Assembly (NCBI GenBank): GCA_023333565.1
Contig: JAJKFH010002315.1
Coordinates: 558,001 to 622,000 of the forward strand
Source of the DNA: Puffinus mauretanicus
Lineage: Eukaryota > Chordata > Aves > Procellariiformes > Procellariidae
DNA length: 64,000 nt
Reading direction: 5' to 3'
Shown: one piece after another, positions 10,569 through 22,643 of the stretch
Layout: each line of letters begins with the position of its first letter
How positions within the stretch are numbered: the first letter of the stretch is position 1
Made by a program: the position numbers and the translations under genes
The notes under the pieces: model-generated
The model's database searches: none
What the model saw: the letters and a program-made list of their open reading frames with translations, nothing else
Told to the model about the DNA's origin: nothing

Positions 10569-11919
10569 TCCTAAAGCTGAGGAGTTTAGTCCTCATTCAA
10601 ACAGAAAGTCTACAAGACCACAGAGTGAAAATCATGGGCTGATGTCATGTTTAAGGTCTGGGGAAAAAACCTCATGGGCTTCTTGGGCTGCCCTAAAAAA
10701 AGGAGCACGCTTCAACGCAAGCTCTTCAAGAGAGCAACAGAACTCTCAACTGCAGTTACGCGTTTTGCTCTGGATATGCTCCGAGAACACAGAAAAGTAA
10801 TCCATCTCAAGTATTACAGCTTTTCTATAGACAACGAATCCAAAAAGGTTTCTAAATGTAGGAAAACAAGTCTATAATTACATAATTAAGCAGATGCACT
10901 GCAATTTTTCTTTTATGTTACTCTTTATATTTTTAAAAGGCAACAGGACAGAGCTGTGCTAAAAAGCAATAAAGCACGGGTAATTTAATACTAAATTACA
11001 TCCATATTGAAAAGTTTACATGAAGTTGAGAGCAGACAGAGGTCAGGTTTTCAACAGGACTGTCTTTAATTGTGGCCATCAGTTTTAGCAATCCAGATCT
11101 CTGGATCAAAGACAAATATAATGCATTTCCTCAACACTGAGTAGTGAAAGCAGACAGTAAGCATGGCACTATCTTGCACCAAAAGATCATAAAAATGATT
11201 ATCAGAGGGGGAATATGTCTTGCTGTTCAACACACACCTTTGCATAACATACTGTATATTTTCAACAGTTACATTTTTCTAGCAGATTTTTCAGCAATCA
11301 GGAACGTAAATTAAAAATTTTATTATTGGTTTTCAGATGCAAAGGGGTTTTCTTGCCCTCTAATAAATGTGCCACCTTTGTGCAGGTCTCTTAATTTTTT
11401 CAGTTGCTTTCAATCATATTCTCAGCCCAGGGAAACAATTCCTCCCTCCTTAGAGAAGAGATGTGAGCTGAGACACTGTTTTCTTTCTAAGGGGTGGGGG
11501 TGAGAAAAGGAAAAAAAAAAAATCAAATGAGGAGTAAATTATCAGCAAATCAGATAGAAACAAGTTTCCTAGATCTGCAGATCCATTGTACAAATGAAGC
11601 AATTTCATCTCTGCTTGCTCTGGGGGGGTGGGATTTTAAGTGGCCAAGGGGGACTGAACGGGATGCTAGCAGACGAAGCATCACAACATTTGCATGCATA
11701 GACCACTCAAATCTGCACCAGGAGACTACTTGTGAGAATCCATCTTTTTTCACTTAACAAGATACAAAATATAAAACACATTTGCCTCTTATTAAGCCTC
11801 TCTTGTAAGTGGTTCCAGGTCCACCATTTTTAAAGAGGGGGAGAGGGGAGCCTGGATGCTCTCTCGGGAATTTCACAGGAGTGACTGGAGATGAGGTACA
11901 GGCTGGGAGCCTTTATTAC
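10569..11919. other. AT-rich unique noncoding sequence
   Basis: No gene is supported. Long, complex AT-rich stretches (about 10860-11400) could be conserved noncoding DNA, but nothing in the single sequence proves it. A G-run (GGGGGGTGGG) lies near 11622. Confidence 0.4.
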
Positions 11920-11946
11920 TTTTTTTTTAAAAAAACTTTTTTTTTT
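11920..11946. repeat. T9-A7-C-T10 tract
   Basis: Nine T (11920-11928) meet seven A (11929-11935), then one C, then ten T (11937-11946). The T/A junction is a dyad of rigid tracts of the kind that tends to exclude nucleosomes. Confidence 0.8.
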
Positions 11947-14433
11947 CTTCTCTCTAAAAGCACAGAAGGAATAGCATTTTAAATCATTAGCATTTACTTT
12001 AAGTAGCACTTTCTTCAACTAAGCTTCCCTTCCTGGCCCTCACCCTGTTAGCACTGCACCCCAGGCTCACGTGGAGGAGCTCCCCTGATGGAATTGCATT
12101 CTGGTTTTTGAATGCAGAAGGTGCATTTTAACAACTCTGGCCTCCAAACTGAGGCAGCTGTGAAAGAAACTGTAATCTTGTTTTTCTTTAAAGCGTACTG
12201 AGAATAGGGTTGTTGTGTTTATTAGCACCTAGACCTGCAAAGCATATAGCCTCTTAAAGTTCCTTTAGTGCTGCTGGAGTGGTTTCTGTTTTGGTTTAAA
12301 AACAAAACAACACGGCACAAAAACACCACCAATCTCCGTTAAAAACGAGGATTCTTAGCAGCCTAAATTCAATTCATAGTCCTACGTCACGCATTCAGTA
12401 GCATTTTCATTATTTCTATGCTTGTTAAATATTAGATGCAATATTAAAATATTGAAGAGAAAAAAGGAGGCTGGTAGCAACTGCTTGAATTTACAACATA
12501 GACAACGAGGTAGGTGGAGGCGAGTTGTGAAAGAAGTCACGGATCCTGCAGGTTCAAGCATGTTACAGAAAATAGTTATGAAATACCCCTCATTCAGTGT
12601 TCAAAAAGGAAGGAAAAACAAGTTGCTCCTTTACCTGGAAATTAGGTGTTAATGAGACCTTTTCAGAAATAAAAATTGTGTAATTTTCACTGCAAAACAG
12701 AATGTATGTTCTCCCTTTCAATTTGCCCAAAAGAAGACCTGCGGCACAGGTGCTTTGTCTTGAATATCTAGTATTTCTAAGAAAATGGACCGCATTTCTG
12801 GAACAGAGCAAGCATTGTCTTTCATTTCCACATAAAGAAAGAGGCAGAAGAAATTCTTTTATAAAACACTCAAAGGAATGGAAAATAGAGCATCTGTTAG
12901 AGGGGGGAGCAGAGAAACATCATCTCTGCTACATTTGGCACCAAACACTTTTGAATATATGCCACGCATCTTTCACAAGACAGACAGTTGCCACATTTCC
13001 CCTGAAAAAACACCGATTTGCTAACTAAAGCGTCTGTCGTACAACCCCTTTTGCAGTGTAATGAGTTCAACAAGAAAGTTCACTTCCTTGGAGCAGCTGT
13101 GCAGAAGGTTAAATGTTGGACCCAAAGGTAGTTTGTCACAGCTGAGGAGGTGAGAGGTGTCTCTAACCGGATGCACGCAGCTCAGAGCAGGGGGTGCATC
13201 CTCACCAGAAGGTCTCCTGTGGGGTGAGGGACCCAGCTGAGCCCCCTCTGCAGCGCGGTGGCACCACCCCAGCTCCAGCCACAAAGCGGTCACAGACTCC
13301 TACCGTGGCAAGCAGAGGTGCACAACATCTATTTGTCATTGGTCATAGCAGGAGAAGACCCAGGCTACACAGGGATCTTGTCTGTCACCCCACCTCAGAA
13401 AACACGCTCACCACCTCACCGCCCAACACTTGGCCATCTTGCCCACCCTGTGGCTGGAGGGACACCCACTTTTGGACTCCTCACCTCCCAAACACGCTCT
13501 CCACCATCTTCTGCCACCACCAATCCTCTTCCAACAGTTGCCCTGGGGCTGCAGCTTTGGGGCAGGATGGGACAAAAGCACAGCTCCGCCCTGCCCAGCA
13601 GCAGGCAGCTGCTCCTACACGGGCACCAACCACAGCTGAAGAGGTCACTGCTGAAAGGTGGGATGGCACCTTCTGTTCAGTGAAGTGGACCTCCCAGGTG
13701 CTCCCAAGGAAGTGCTGATTCCCTTCCACAGGTGCACCAGGTCACAGGAATTAAGAAAGATGAAGACAATTACTAATCCTGGTAGAACATTTCACACCCA
13801 CTTTTTTTAGGTTTTGGGGTCTAAATACAACAGCAACTTGTATCTCTCCAACCAGCATGTGGGCTGAGTTAGGCATGGATTCATTTGTAAGAAGAGAGGT
13901 TTTGTGGAGGTCGTACGTCTCAAGCTTTAGAGAAGCCACGTGTAAAGCACGATTTCCCTGACGCACTCCCCACTCCACGCGCACTGATCGAGGAAAGCAG
14001 CAGCGATTATGTTATCGTTGACTCTTAACAAAGTCTTCAGCTACACCATTATTTTCTGGAGAAGTCCACTCTTTTCTTCTGTTAAATGGGTCTCAGACAA
14101 GGTTCCCAGACACCACAGGTGATCTCCAACTTTCTCCCTTCAGCGTCCTAGTAATACCATTACTTTTTAAAATACGACTTCAAAACTGGGATTGGCTGCA
14201 ACCATCCTGAGAAATCAGGTTAAAACAGGTGAAGGTATTAACTAACGGGTAAAAGAGCAGACACCAAACAGCCCGGTTTCCCTCCGACTCTCTCCCATGT
14301 GTCATCCTAAGAAGTGCTTCAGAACCCGCTCTCGTGACTTGTTGCGTGCTGGCACTTACAGCAGCAGAAGAGGGTTTGGGCCAGGCGGAGGGCTGAGGTA
14401 CCCGGGCAGAAGATACAGGGCTGAGGATTTAAT
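11947..14433. other. Unique noncoding sequence with one GC-rich patch
   Basis: Small dyads occur at 12095-12116 (TGCATTC/GAATGCA) and 12288-12308 (GTTTTGGTTT/AAAAACAAAAC, one mismatch). GC-rich, C-rich DNA at about 13190-13720 gives three overlapping open frames on + and one on -, which is the pattern of stop-poor composition rather than a gene. Nothing else is recognised. Confidence 0.4.
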
Positions 14434-14535
14434 CCCTTGGTACCTCAGTCACCTAATCTATAAAACAGGGATAATAATGCTCGCTAATCTCAGAAGGCTT
14501 TAATTGATTATTTGTTAAGATCATCAAGAACTTAC
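14434..14535 (+). mobile_element. MIR-type SINE fragment, sense
   Basis: The words TTGGTACCTCAGTCACCTAA and TCTATAAAACAGGGATAATAATGC closely follow the MIR core, in which TGTGCCTCAGTTTCCTCATC leads into TGTAAAATGGGGATAATAAT. A weaker match continues to about 14535. The tRNA-like head is not recognisable. MIR elements are CORE-SINEs present in all amniotes, so a decayed copy fits a bird. Old, inactive, partial. Confidence 0.75.
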
Positions 14536-16104
14536 CAGGAGGGCTTAAAAGACCTGCAAAGTCTATTAATTATTTTATTATTATCATTGCTGAAAAATTA
14601 TATGACTTTCCTCCTTTTCCTTTGTGCCGTTTAGACCGGGAAGGTTTCAAGGCGAACTTTCTGTCTTCCTGCTTGATCACGTAGCACACAACACCCCGAG
14701 GCCACATCCCAGCTGAAGTCTTGGGGCATTATTATAATAAATAAGCATAGTTTTAATAGTAAATTCTTCAGACCAAGGATTATGTCTTTCTCTTTATCTC
14801 ATTGTTATATAGAAAAGAAATGAAAACAATATGGCAGACTCCAATGCTGTGGCTAATGACAACAAGCGAGGAAATACTGTATTAAAATGAATACGGCAAG
14901 GGGAAGGCAATAACATTTCTAATAGGGGAACTTTAGCTGTAGCTTTTCATCATCAGATCCCTTCGCAGTGGAGCACAAGCTTTTCTGCATCCACTTTAAC
15001 GCACAGGTAAAGAGCAATCATGCAAAGTCAAGTGGCGGAGATCCAACCAAGTCCCCAAGTCAATCTTAATGAGGCATTACTATAAAAAACTAAGGCTGTT
15101 TATCACTGCTAACACAATGACAATTGCATGTTTATTAATGTAATATATATAATCATATTAAAAACATATGTTTGTCTACATATGGATTCATAGATTTTTT
15201 GTTTAAAAATCACTTGACCCAAACTTCAGTGTAACCGCACTATAATAACTTTCATCCTTTAAGCTCAAAGGCTTGTTAAGGCACTGACCAGGAAAGTTGC
15301 CTGTCCAACTTATAGATAGCCTGAGACAAAGAGTTCACCAGCTTCTTTGGTAACTTCTTCCAGTGGTTAACCACTATTGTTAACATATCTGTGCCATATT
15401 CCCCAAATGAATTTTATCAGCTGAGCCCACTGCCATTTGCAACAGCCTTCTCCATGCAGACACGCACACACAGAGGGAAGAGTTTGATGTCAACTTAACT
15501 TACACAAAAAAACCCAAAGGCTGACTTCTCTGACGTGCTTTAGGCAGCTCCTTGTGTTCCAAATGTTTGCATTTTTAGACCCAAAGAACGAGCAAATGTT
15601 GCTTGTCACCAAAGCCTGTCTAGAGCAGGACTATTCTGATGCTCTAGAGTGAAGATTTTTGCATGATTCTGGCAATATTTGGTCACACCTGAAAGATTAG
15701 CTTGTCTAATATCAGTAAGGAAAGATATTTCATGGCTGGTGTATTAGCAGGAAGCACGTCCTAAATTACTTCAATTCACATTTAATCTTTTCACCTCAGG
15801 GATCCAAACTTCTCAGAGCAATGGCCAGCGTGAGCTCAGACGGCCGAGTGCAATAACGCCGGAGAATCTGTGCACAGCAGGAACATGCCGTAACCGTTAC
15901 CTGCAGTTTGCATGTACATCTACACCACGCACGGACGAGGGCGGTCGGTGGAAGATCTCATTTTATTATGGCCTCAGGACACCGAGCTAGAATTGGTCTA
16001 ACAGGAAGGGGAAAGTTATTGAGCCACAAGCTTTCTCTCAGATGGTTTTCTCTTCAGAAGTTTACTTTACCTCCCAAATTAAATTTTTTGGTAATATTCA
16101 GTAC
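14536..16104. other. AT-rich unique noncoding sequence
   Basis: Complex AT-rich DNA with ATTA-type words. 15080-15200 (GACAATTGCATGTTTATTAATG region) looks like a possible conserved element. No gene or repeat is recognised. Confidence 0.4.
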
Positions 16105-16122
16105 TTTTTTTTAAAAAAAAAA
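16105..16122. repeat. T8-A10 dyad tract
   Basis: Eight T are directly followed by ten A, giving a self-complementary rigid tract. Confidence 0.85.
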
Positions 16123-18175
16123 CTTAAGTTGTAGCAGTGTGTCCACAGTTATTTATTACCTGCCTTGTGGTCTGAACAAATATGATTTTGTTATTCTATG
16201 TTGTCAATAGGAAAAGCACATATGGTTTTGGTTGACAAAATTATGATAAAATTCACTGTATCCTAAAAAATGATTGAAAAGTTTGCAGATGGTTTCTGGG
16301 CATAGTAGGGAGGGGGAGGATTGAATTTCAACAAAAGACGTGCCAAATTTTTTTCTCTTCTTGCTGTTCACCCTGTTTCCACATCCCAGTTTTTTTCTCA
16401 TTAGATACTAGGGTAAAGCAGGTATTCAGCCCAGAATTCATATGTTTCTCTTTAGCTTTTGGCATTCCATCACACTTTGTCATGTTCACATTATGTTATA
16501 CCTAGGTTCATTCACAGATAAACATGAAATGACATCATAAGCCTCAAGTCACGAACAGCAAAACACAATTAACAATAATCTAAAGAGTGTCACATTTGCA
16601 CCCCAAAAATTTCATGTCTGAGGAATGTTGGTCTTATACTCTGAAGGTTGTCAGACAACCTAAATTTCGTCGTCTTTTTTTTTCTTAAAAACTAAGTTCT
16701 GTTCTTCCCAGTTCTTTTACTTCCCAATGGACAAAAAGGTGGGGAGGGGGCCAGGAACTGCCAGCCCAGATCAGACATTATCTTATTTCTTGTTTGAATG
16801 TATAATCCCCTTTTCCTCAGCACTGTTCACATAGTCAAGATAACCACTTCTGTGGGCTTTGCTGTAGCTGCTCGCTGTGCTTTTGCAAATTCTGTAAAAC
16901 AAAAGACCCATGCAAGCTCTGCTTTTTGCAGTTCATCTCCAAAACGTCTTTACAAAGAGATTCACCTGTCATTTGGTGAAACACATTTTTCTTCTTCTTT
17001 GTCTTTCTGGGGAAAATATTTATTTAACTTTCTGTACCTGGCTGCTGCAGTGACTTGTGCCCCGTTGAACAGACGGTGCGGTGGGCTGGCAGATGGGACA
17101 GACCCTCGGACGGTGATGAGACCGGGGGGCCTTGTGAGGCCACGGGGATTTTGAATTAACCGCTGCACACGGGGACTGACCTGCATTGCTAAAATAACTC
17201 GTCGGGAGTGCCTCTCACCTTCTCATGCTTTCCATTAATTTGGTAACAGACTTCAACCTGTCATACATGTTTTGCTCTCTGTGACACTCATGGTAGCTGA
17301 CGATCTGCGACATCACCACCTCTAACAGTTGTTCATACCTTGGTGCACAGATGTGCGTGTAGGTCCACACTCCACATGGTGATCAGCATGGGCTGGAAGA
17401 ACGAAAACCTGGGCAGGACATTCTGCTTCCCCAGGAGAGGGTGGAGGGACGACGTCCTCTCCGCGTTTGAACAAGCGGCGAGCTCTGAACTCTGTCCCTA
17501 CTCCTTCATTTTAGCCATGTTAATGATGGATAACACAAAATACTCAGAATTCATTCAACCTGCCAGAATATTCCCACCTCTGCCAAACCTGTCAGTGGCC
17601 TTCAGCAGCTGTCATCCCGCCTGCCTGGGGATGTCCGCGGAGCAGCAAGCCAGCCTGGAGAAGACGGATAATTGTTGAGGGGAGAACATCTGGAAGGTGT
17701 CATTAGAGTGTTAGTAGCTCTCCCTGTCTATGAGCTATGCCCAAACATGTCGATAAGTTTCCCAACATGGAATTCATTTTTTATAACAGGATACATGTGG
17801 AAGTTCATGTTTCAGCGGTGGCCAGAAGTGGCTCTTTTCTTCTTCAAAAAGATTTGTGACCTCTTCTCCAGGCTACTGTAATATGATTTATTTGGGTCTC
17901 CTTTCACAGAGCACTCACAGGCCACGGTATTACAGAATACAAGAGCACAGGCTTTCAGCTACGAGTTAATGAGAGTTATGCTCCGTGACCTGCACCATCT
18001 GCCCGTTAGCCAGCGAGCACAGCGTGACGCCTGCCACGGCACAGAGCCACCCTACGCGAGGGTCCGTCTGTCCTGCGCCGCCAGGACGGGCAGCGTGGGC
18101 TGGGCTGGGTAAGGACGGCAAAACTCCACGTGCACAGAGCAACGGAGGGACGTTTCCCATCCCACGTCTGCACCC
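16123..18175. other. Unique noncoding sequence
   Basis: Mixed composition. T-rich and A-rich words lie between 16240 and 16700. A short CpG-containing GC-rich patch occurs at 17060-17150. No gene, known repeat or RNA is recognised. Confidence 0.4.
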
Positions 18176-18191
18176 AGCAGCAGCAGCAGCC
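18176..18191. repeat. Short (CAG)5 run
   Basis: Five CAG units within GC-rich sequence. This is too short to be notable beyond possible slippage. Confidence 0.8.
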
Positions 18192-21100
18192 ATCTCTGGG
18201 CATTTTCTGTGCTCCGTACACATCTGAGACATGAAGGAAAATGGGACGTGTGCCTGGTACGGATGATCAATCACAGAAACACAAGAGCAGAACAGTGGCT
18301 GCGCCTCCTTCCTAGAGCTGCTTCGATCCTAGTGGAGTCAGGAGAGCGCCTGGGACATGGAGGTTTACAGCCCAACTCAAACATGTCTAGAAGCTTTTAC
18401 GGGCATCTCAGAAACACCCAAGGTTCACCCAGCGGTATCTGTTCCGTCAAAAGGATACCTGACCTACGGCAGAGTGATACACCTTCTGTAGCCAATTATT
18501 TGATTGTGCAAAGGAAGAATTTTGCAAAGTCTTTGCAGTGCGAAACCCTGAACTGACCACGGAGCAAGATGCTCTCCATACCCATGCCTATTTCCAGCAG
18601 AGAATGTAGCCTCTTTGAATATTTTATCTAAAACTTATTCAAGGTCTCTCAAAGCACTTATTAAAATAATCAGTTTAACAATCACAATAACTCTAGACAA
18701 ATGCAGCAACAAGATGATCTTTAGAAACAACTCAGAAAACATCCTTGCAGAATACCACACATCACATATATCTCACAACGTCTCACCTACAAAGAGGTTC
18801 TGAGGGTGCCTTTTCAAAGGGACCATGGGACCGCTACCTCCGGCTTGGACAGAGAGCAACATACTTTTACGCCTTGCCTGAACTGCCACCCTCTGTCTGA
18901 GGCTCTGAGAGGCAGGATCAGCACTCTGCATTAGTACAAATCCTTGATATGATGCTTAAACCTCTAACCCACCAGTTCAGAGGGAAGAATTCCACCCAAT
19001 AAACCTTCCTGACATGCAATAAAATAACACATTTATTTACTTGCTTGAACCCACCAATGTGCTGTTCATTTCAGTGATTGATAGAATTGGGTTATAATAA
19101 GCATACTTTATTATTGAAAAATTTAATTTAAGGTTTAAACATAAAACAAATGGTATTTTCAAATCTATTTTAATGAAGACTATCAAAACCATTCCATTGC
19201 CATAAGGGAAAAATTCTGTCTCCATATCTGTTATGTATATATGCATAAAATCTTCAGCCTACAAGTATAAGTCGCCTGTCCTTCTATCAATCCATCATTC
19301 TGAAAATAGAATACAGAAAGCCTTATTTTTTCACTTAATTTTCATTAGATTCTTGAGGGAATTAAAATAACACAATAATGGGCAAATTCTGCCACTACAA
19401 ATCCAAATGACAGCAATGAATCTACTTATGGGCGGAATTTGGCCAAAACTCCAGCTAGGAGTGCCAAATACAGAGCAGGTACCCATGAAAGCATACTTAG
19501 AGCTCAAGTATGTCAGGTAGGTAAATAACATACTTTAAATTCATACAGGAATATGAATGCCTTTCATGTGCCATAGGGGGTAATGGATTGGCTAGCGAGA
19601 CGGCGGTGCAGCTCCTGGTGTGCGCTGTAGCCGTGGGCAAACCACTTTTGCATTGGTGCAGAGCACCAACAAGGCTCTTTGCCTCTTGGGGCAAATCCCA
19701 TGCTTGGTGCTGTCCGTCGTAGCTGCACTCCTACCCACATTTCTAAAGAGGTTTTTCTTGTACAGGGAAATGCAGGACTTCTGGTGTGCCTCCAAGGCGG
19801 CCGCTGGACATCCAGACACCCAGCCTTGGAGAAGTCTAGCGATGTGATGTATTGCCCAGTGCTCACGGTGATGGACTCAGCACGTCCATCTTCATCCGGG
19901 GCTTCCCTGCACAGATGTTAGCCAAGCAATACTTGCAAGCACCGTGCCAGAAAGCGCAATCCAGCAACCTGCCGGGACGCCTCTCTTCTGCCAGCAAGAC
20001 AGGAGAGAGTTGCCAGGTTGTGTGTATTGGCTCTCCCTTTTCCCATGCGCGTTGTGCCGCTCACCTCTGCCCCATATACACACTCGGAAAGAAGATTTTG
20101 GAGGATATGCTGAGAAAAAAAACTTTATAAAGCTTTTCCCTGGGGCTTTCCAGAGACCTTCCCACAGTCAGTGTGGACATCACCTTTCTCATTTTTCAAA
20201 CTGAAAAATGCAAAGAGATATCTGACATGCCAGAAGAAAAACCCTGCTCCCAAGTCCCTTTCCCTCACTCCTCTTTCCCTGCGGCTGGGAGGAGCAAAAG
20301 GCTGCGGGCGGCTGCTGTGGGACAGGTTTTAGGGAACAGTCTCCCAGCCCCATCCTCTCAGCTGAGTGGTTGGAACACGCCTCTACCCTGATGGTGGCAC
20401 TGGGATCACCACCCGACCTGAAAGGCCCATCTGCAGACCCCCAGCCGGTGCCGCATCTGGCACTAAGTCCTCGTTGAGAAAAAACAAGCGGAGTGCCATC
20501 CGCTCAGCAAACCACCGTCCTGGGCAGCCAAACCCCGAGTTAGGTGAAAACATCTGCCCACCACTGGTTGAGCTGGCCCCACTTTCCTCAAACCCTTTCT
20601 CTATTCTTGTCCCATCACCCTTTATTTTTGGACATAGGCAATACATTTTTTTAGTTTCAATGCATTTTAAAAAATCATTTGTGGCTGCTTGCTTGTTATA
20701 ATTGAGTGTCTAAGTTAAGGTTTAGCCATGTGCTAAGTTCAGGGGGTAGGAATAATAGAATCGCATTAAGGATGCTGGGAATGTTCTCATTCACATTTTC
20801 CTTAAATTTTTTAAATCACCTCAAACCATAGCAGTATATTAAAAGCACAAGGTGTTGGCTGGATTCTTCTTTGATAATTTTTAAATGATCGTCTATATTC
20901 TAATTTGGTTTGCACGCTGCCCTGATAAGTCAACAGATTTGTTTCTTCAGTGGGTCAGACCCTTAGTACATTTTGCCTTTTTGCAGAAAAGAAATTTATC
21001 TTTTGAAATGACTTATTCTTTCCCTGGATGTTCCTTTGATGCAGGTCTATTGTTTCAGTGTAAAGAAAATGTATTCCTTTAACAGGTTTATGCCTTCAGT

Positions 21101-21717
21101 GGAATTTGTGTAGTAGGTTCCACTGCACAAACACAAAAAGCCCTAATACATGCAGGCTGGGTCTACATCATGCCGTCAGATGTCAAGTTTGATGACTGAT
21201 GGTACTTACACAGATTTACACAACAAAAAGTACATTAAAAGGACGTTAAGATTGTGAGTCAAAGTCACAAAAGCATGGAAATTCACATTTCGGGATTTAA
21301 ACATCCAATATTGACATGGAAAGCTGAATATTAAAATGGTATCCCATTAGAGTTAAAGTACTGAATAATTTTTAATCTAGACTATTAATTTCCTGAAATT
21401 TGTTGTTCTCTCTGCCTCTTATGGCTTTCACATTTTTAATTAAGTTTTTGTTGTGTACGTGTCCTTGTCTTGTAATTTCTAAGTTGCTCCTTCTGTGTCT
21501 AGTATAATTACATAATATATGCAGCATGTATGATAGCTTAATTAGAAATGTTAATCATGATATGTATGGAAACCATAAAAAGCTTCATGAAACTTTGAGA
21601 GTAAATGTTTCTACAGATTTACCGAGGTTTATAAATGGTTGTTTCCAGTATTATTCTCTAATAAAAACAATTACACCTAATGCCAGCCCAGCTTGGAGTA
21701 AAATTATGAATAATAAG
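18192..21717. other. Unique noncoding sequence, AT-rich with a GC-rich middle
   Basis: AT-rich at 18600-18800 and 19020-19540, GC-richer at 19560-20590, and AT-rich again from 20600. TGATTGAT at 19075-19082 is a PBX-HOX-type composite word, and ATGACAGC near 19407 is a MEIS-type word. Open frames at 19564-20204 overlap on both strands and carry no recognisable domain. The AT-rich blocks at 19020-19330 and 20600-20900 are plausible conserved noncoding DNA, untested. Confidence 0.4.
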
Positions 21718-21825
21718 ACAATAATTAGTACTTACAGAATCCTTATCACCACGGCGTTATTGGTTTCAGATGGAAAAACAGATTTAGGGGTTAAGTGACT
21801 TGCCAAAGGGCTGACTTTGAGTCAG
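21718..21825 (-). mobile_element. MIR-type SINE fragment, antisense
   Basis: TTTCAGATGGAAAAACAG followed by GGGGTTAAGTGACTTGCC matches the antisense MIR core, in which TTACAGATGAGGAAACTGAG leads to GGTTAAGTGACTTGCCCAAGG. The match is strongest at 21770-21808 and weak at the edges. It lies in the opposite orientation to the copy at 14434-14535. Old and non-functional. Confidence 0.75.
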
Positions 21826-22611
21826 TGTAAAAGGAAAAAAAAAAACAAAAAAGCTATGCTTAGAAAACACGAGCCTCGAACCAGGCTCAGGCAACAATAT
21901 TAAACTCCCTTTCTTTGATCATTTGACCCCCTCCCCCCCGTGTCTGGCATTATTCTTACAAAACCCTTTTGGATCCAAACCTTTCAGATGTTGAATTGCT
22001 CTTAGGAGATGGTGAGCACTAAAATAAATGGGAATTGAAGGTGCTTAGAACCGTGCACAGCCAGAATGATGTAAAGTTAAAAATAGTAAAGTAAATTGTA
22101 TTTTGAAATTTTTTTGTAACATTAAAAAAAATTATTCCCAAGTTTACACATCTTATGCCAGGCCTTACCCTGGCGTGAATTCTCCCAGGCAATTTTATAA
22201 GCCTTCCGAGTAGAAGTGTGTAGCAAAACCAACAGCGTGCTGTAACTTTAACTAGCAGCCTTACAGCCTCGCTGCAAGAGAAGCAGAAATATGCAAGTTA
22301 AACCAGTGGATAAAAAAATCTCCACTGTAATGACTATTTGCTACGCTCTCAAAGGGGGCTGGGACAGCTTATGAGGAAAGGAGAGGAGTACCGGGAGGAA
22401 GGCAAAGTGCAATGAGATAAAACAGGAACCGCTATTTTGAATACAATTTACGTTTGCTAATTCCATTTCTATCTATATAGAAGTAAGGCTCCATCTTACA
22501 GCACAGTGCAGCCATTTTAAGTTCACCAAGAATGAACTAAACAGAAAATAGTATTCTTCCTCAAATAAACTGTAATATTGGTTCAAATGCTAACGGGAAC
22601 TAAGTAATGGC
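21826..22611. other. Unique noncoding sequence
   Basis: Contains an A-rich stretch (21834-21851), a C-run (CCCCTCCCCCCCC) near 21926-21940 and AT-rich DNA around 22060-22140. No gene or repeat family is recognised. Confidence 0.4.
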
Positions 22612-22643
22612 TAATGGATGATTAAGGCCACTATCAATTAAAA
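22612..22643. promoter_or_regulatory. Homeodomain-type motif cluster
   Basis: Four ATTA/TAAT-core words occur in about 32 bases: GTAATGG, CTAATGG, GATTAAGG and CAATTAAA. TAATGG and TAAT are homeodomain core sites, so close spacing suggests a candidate binding cluster. Such words are common in AT-rich DNA, so function is not established. Confidence 0.3.
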
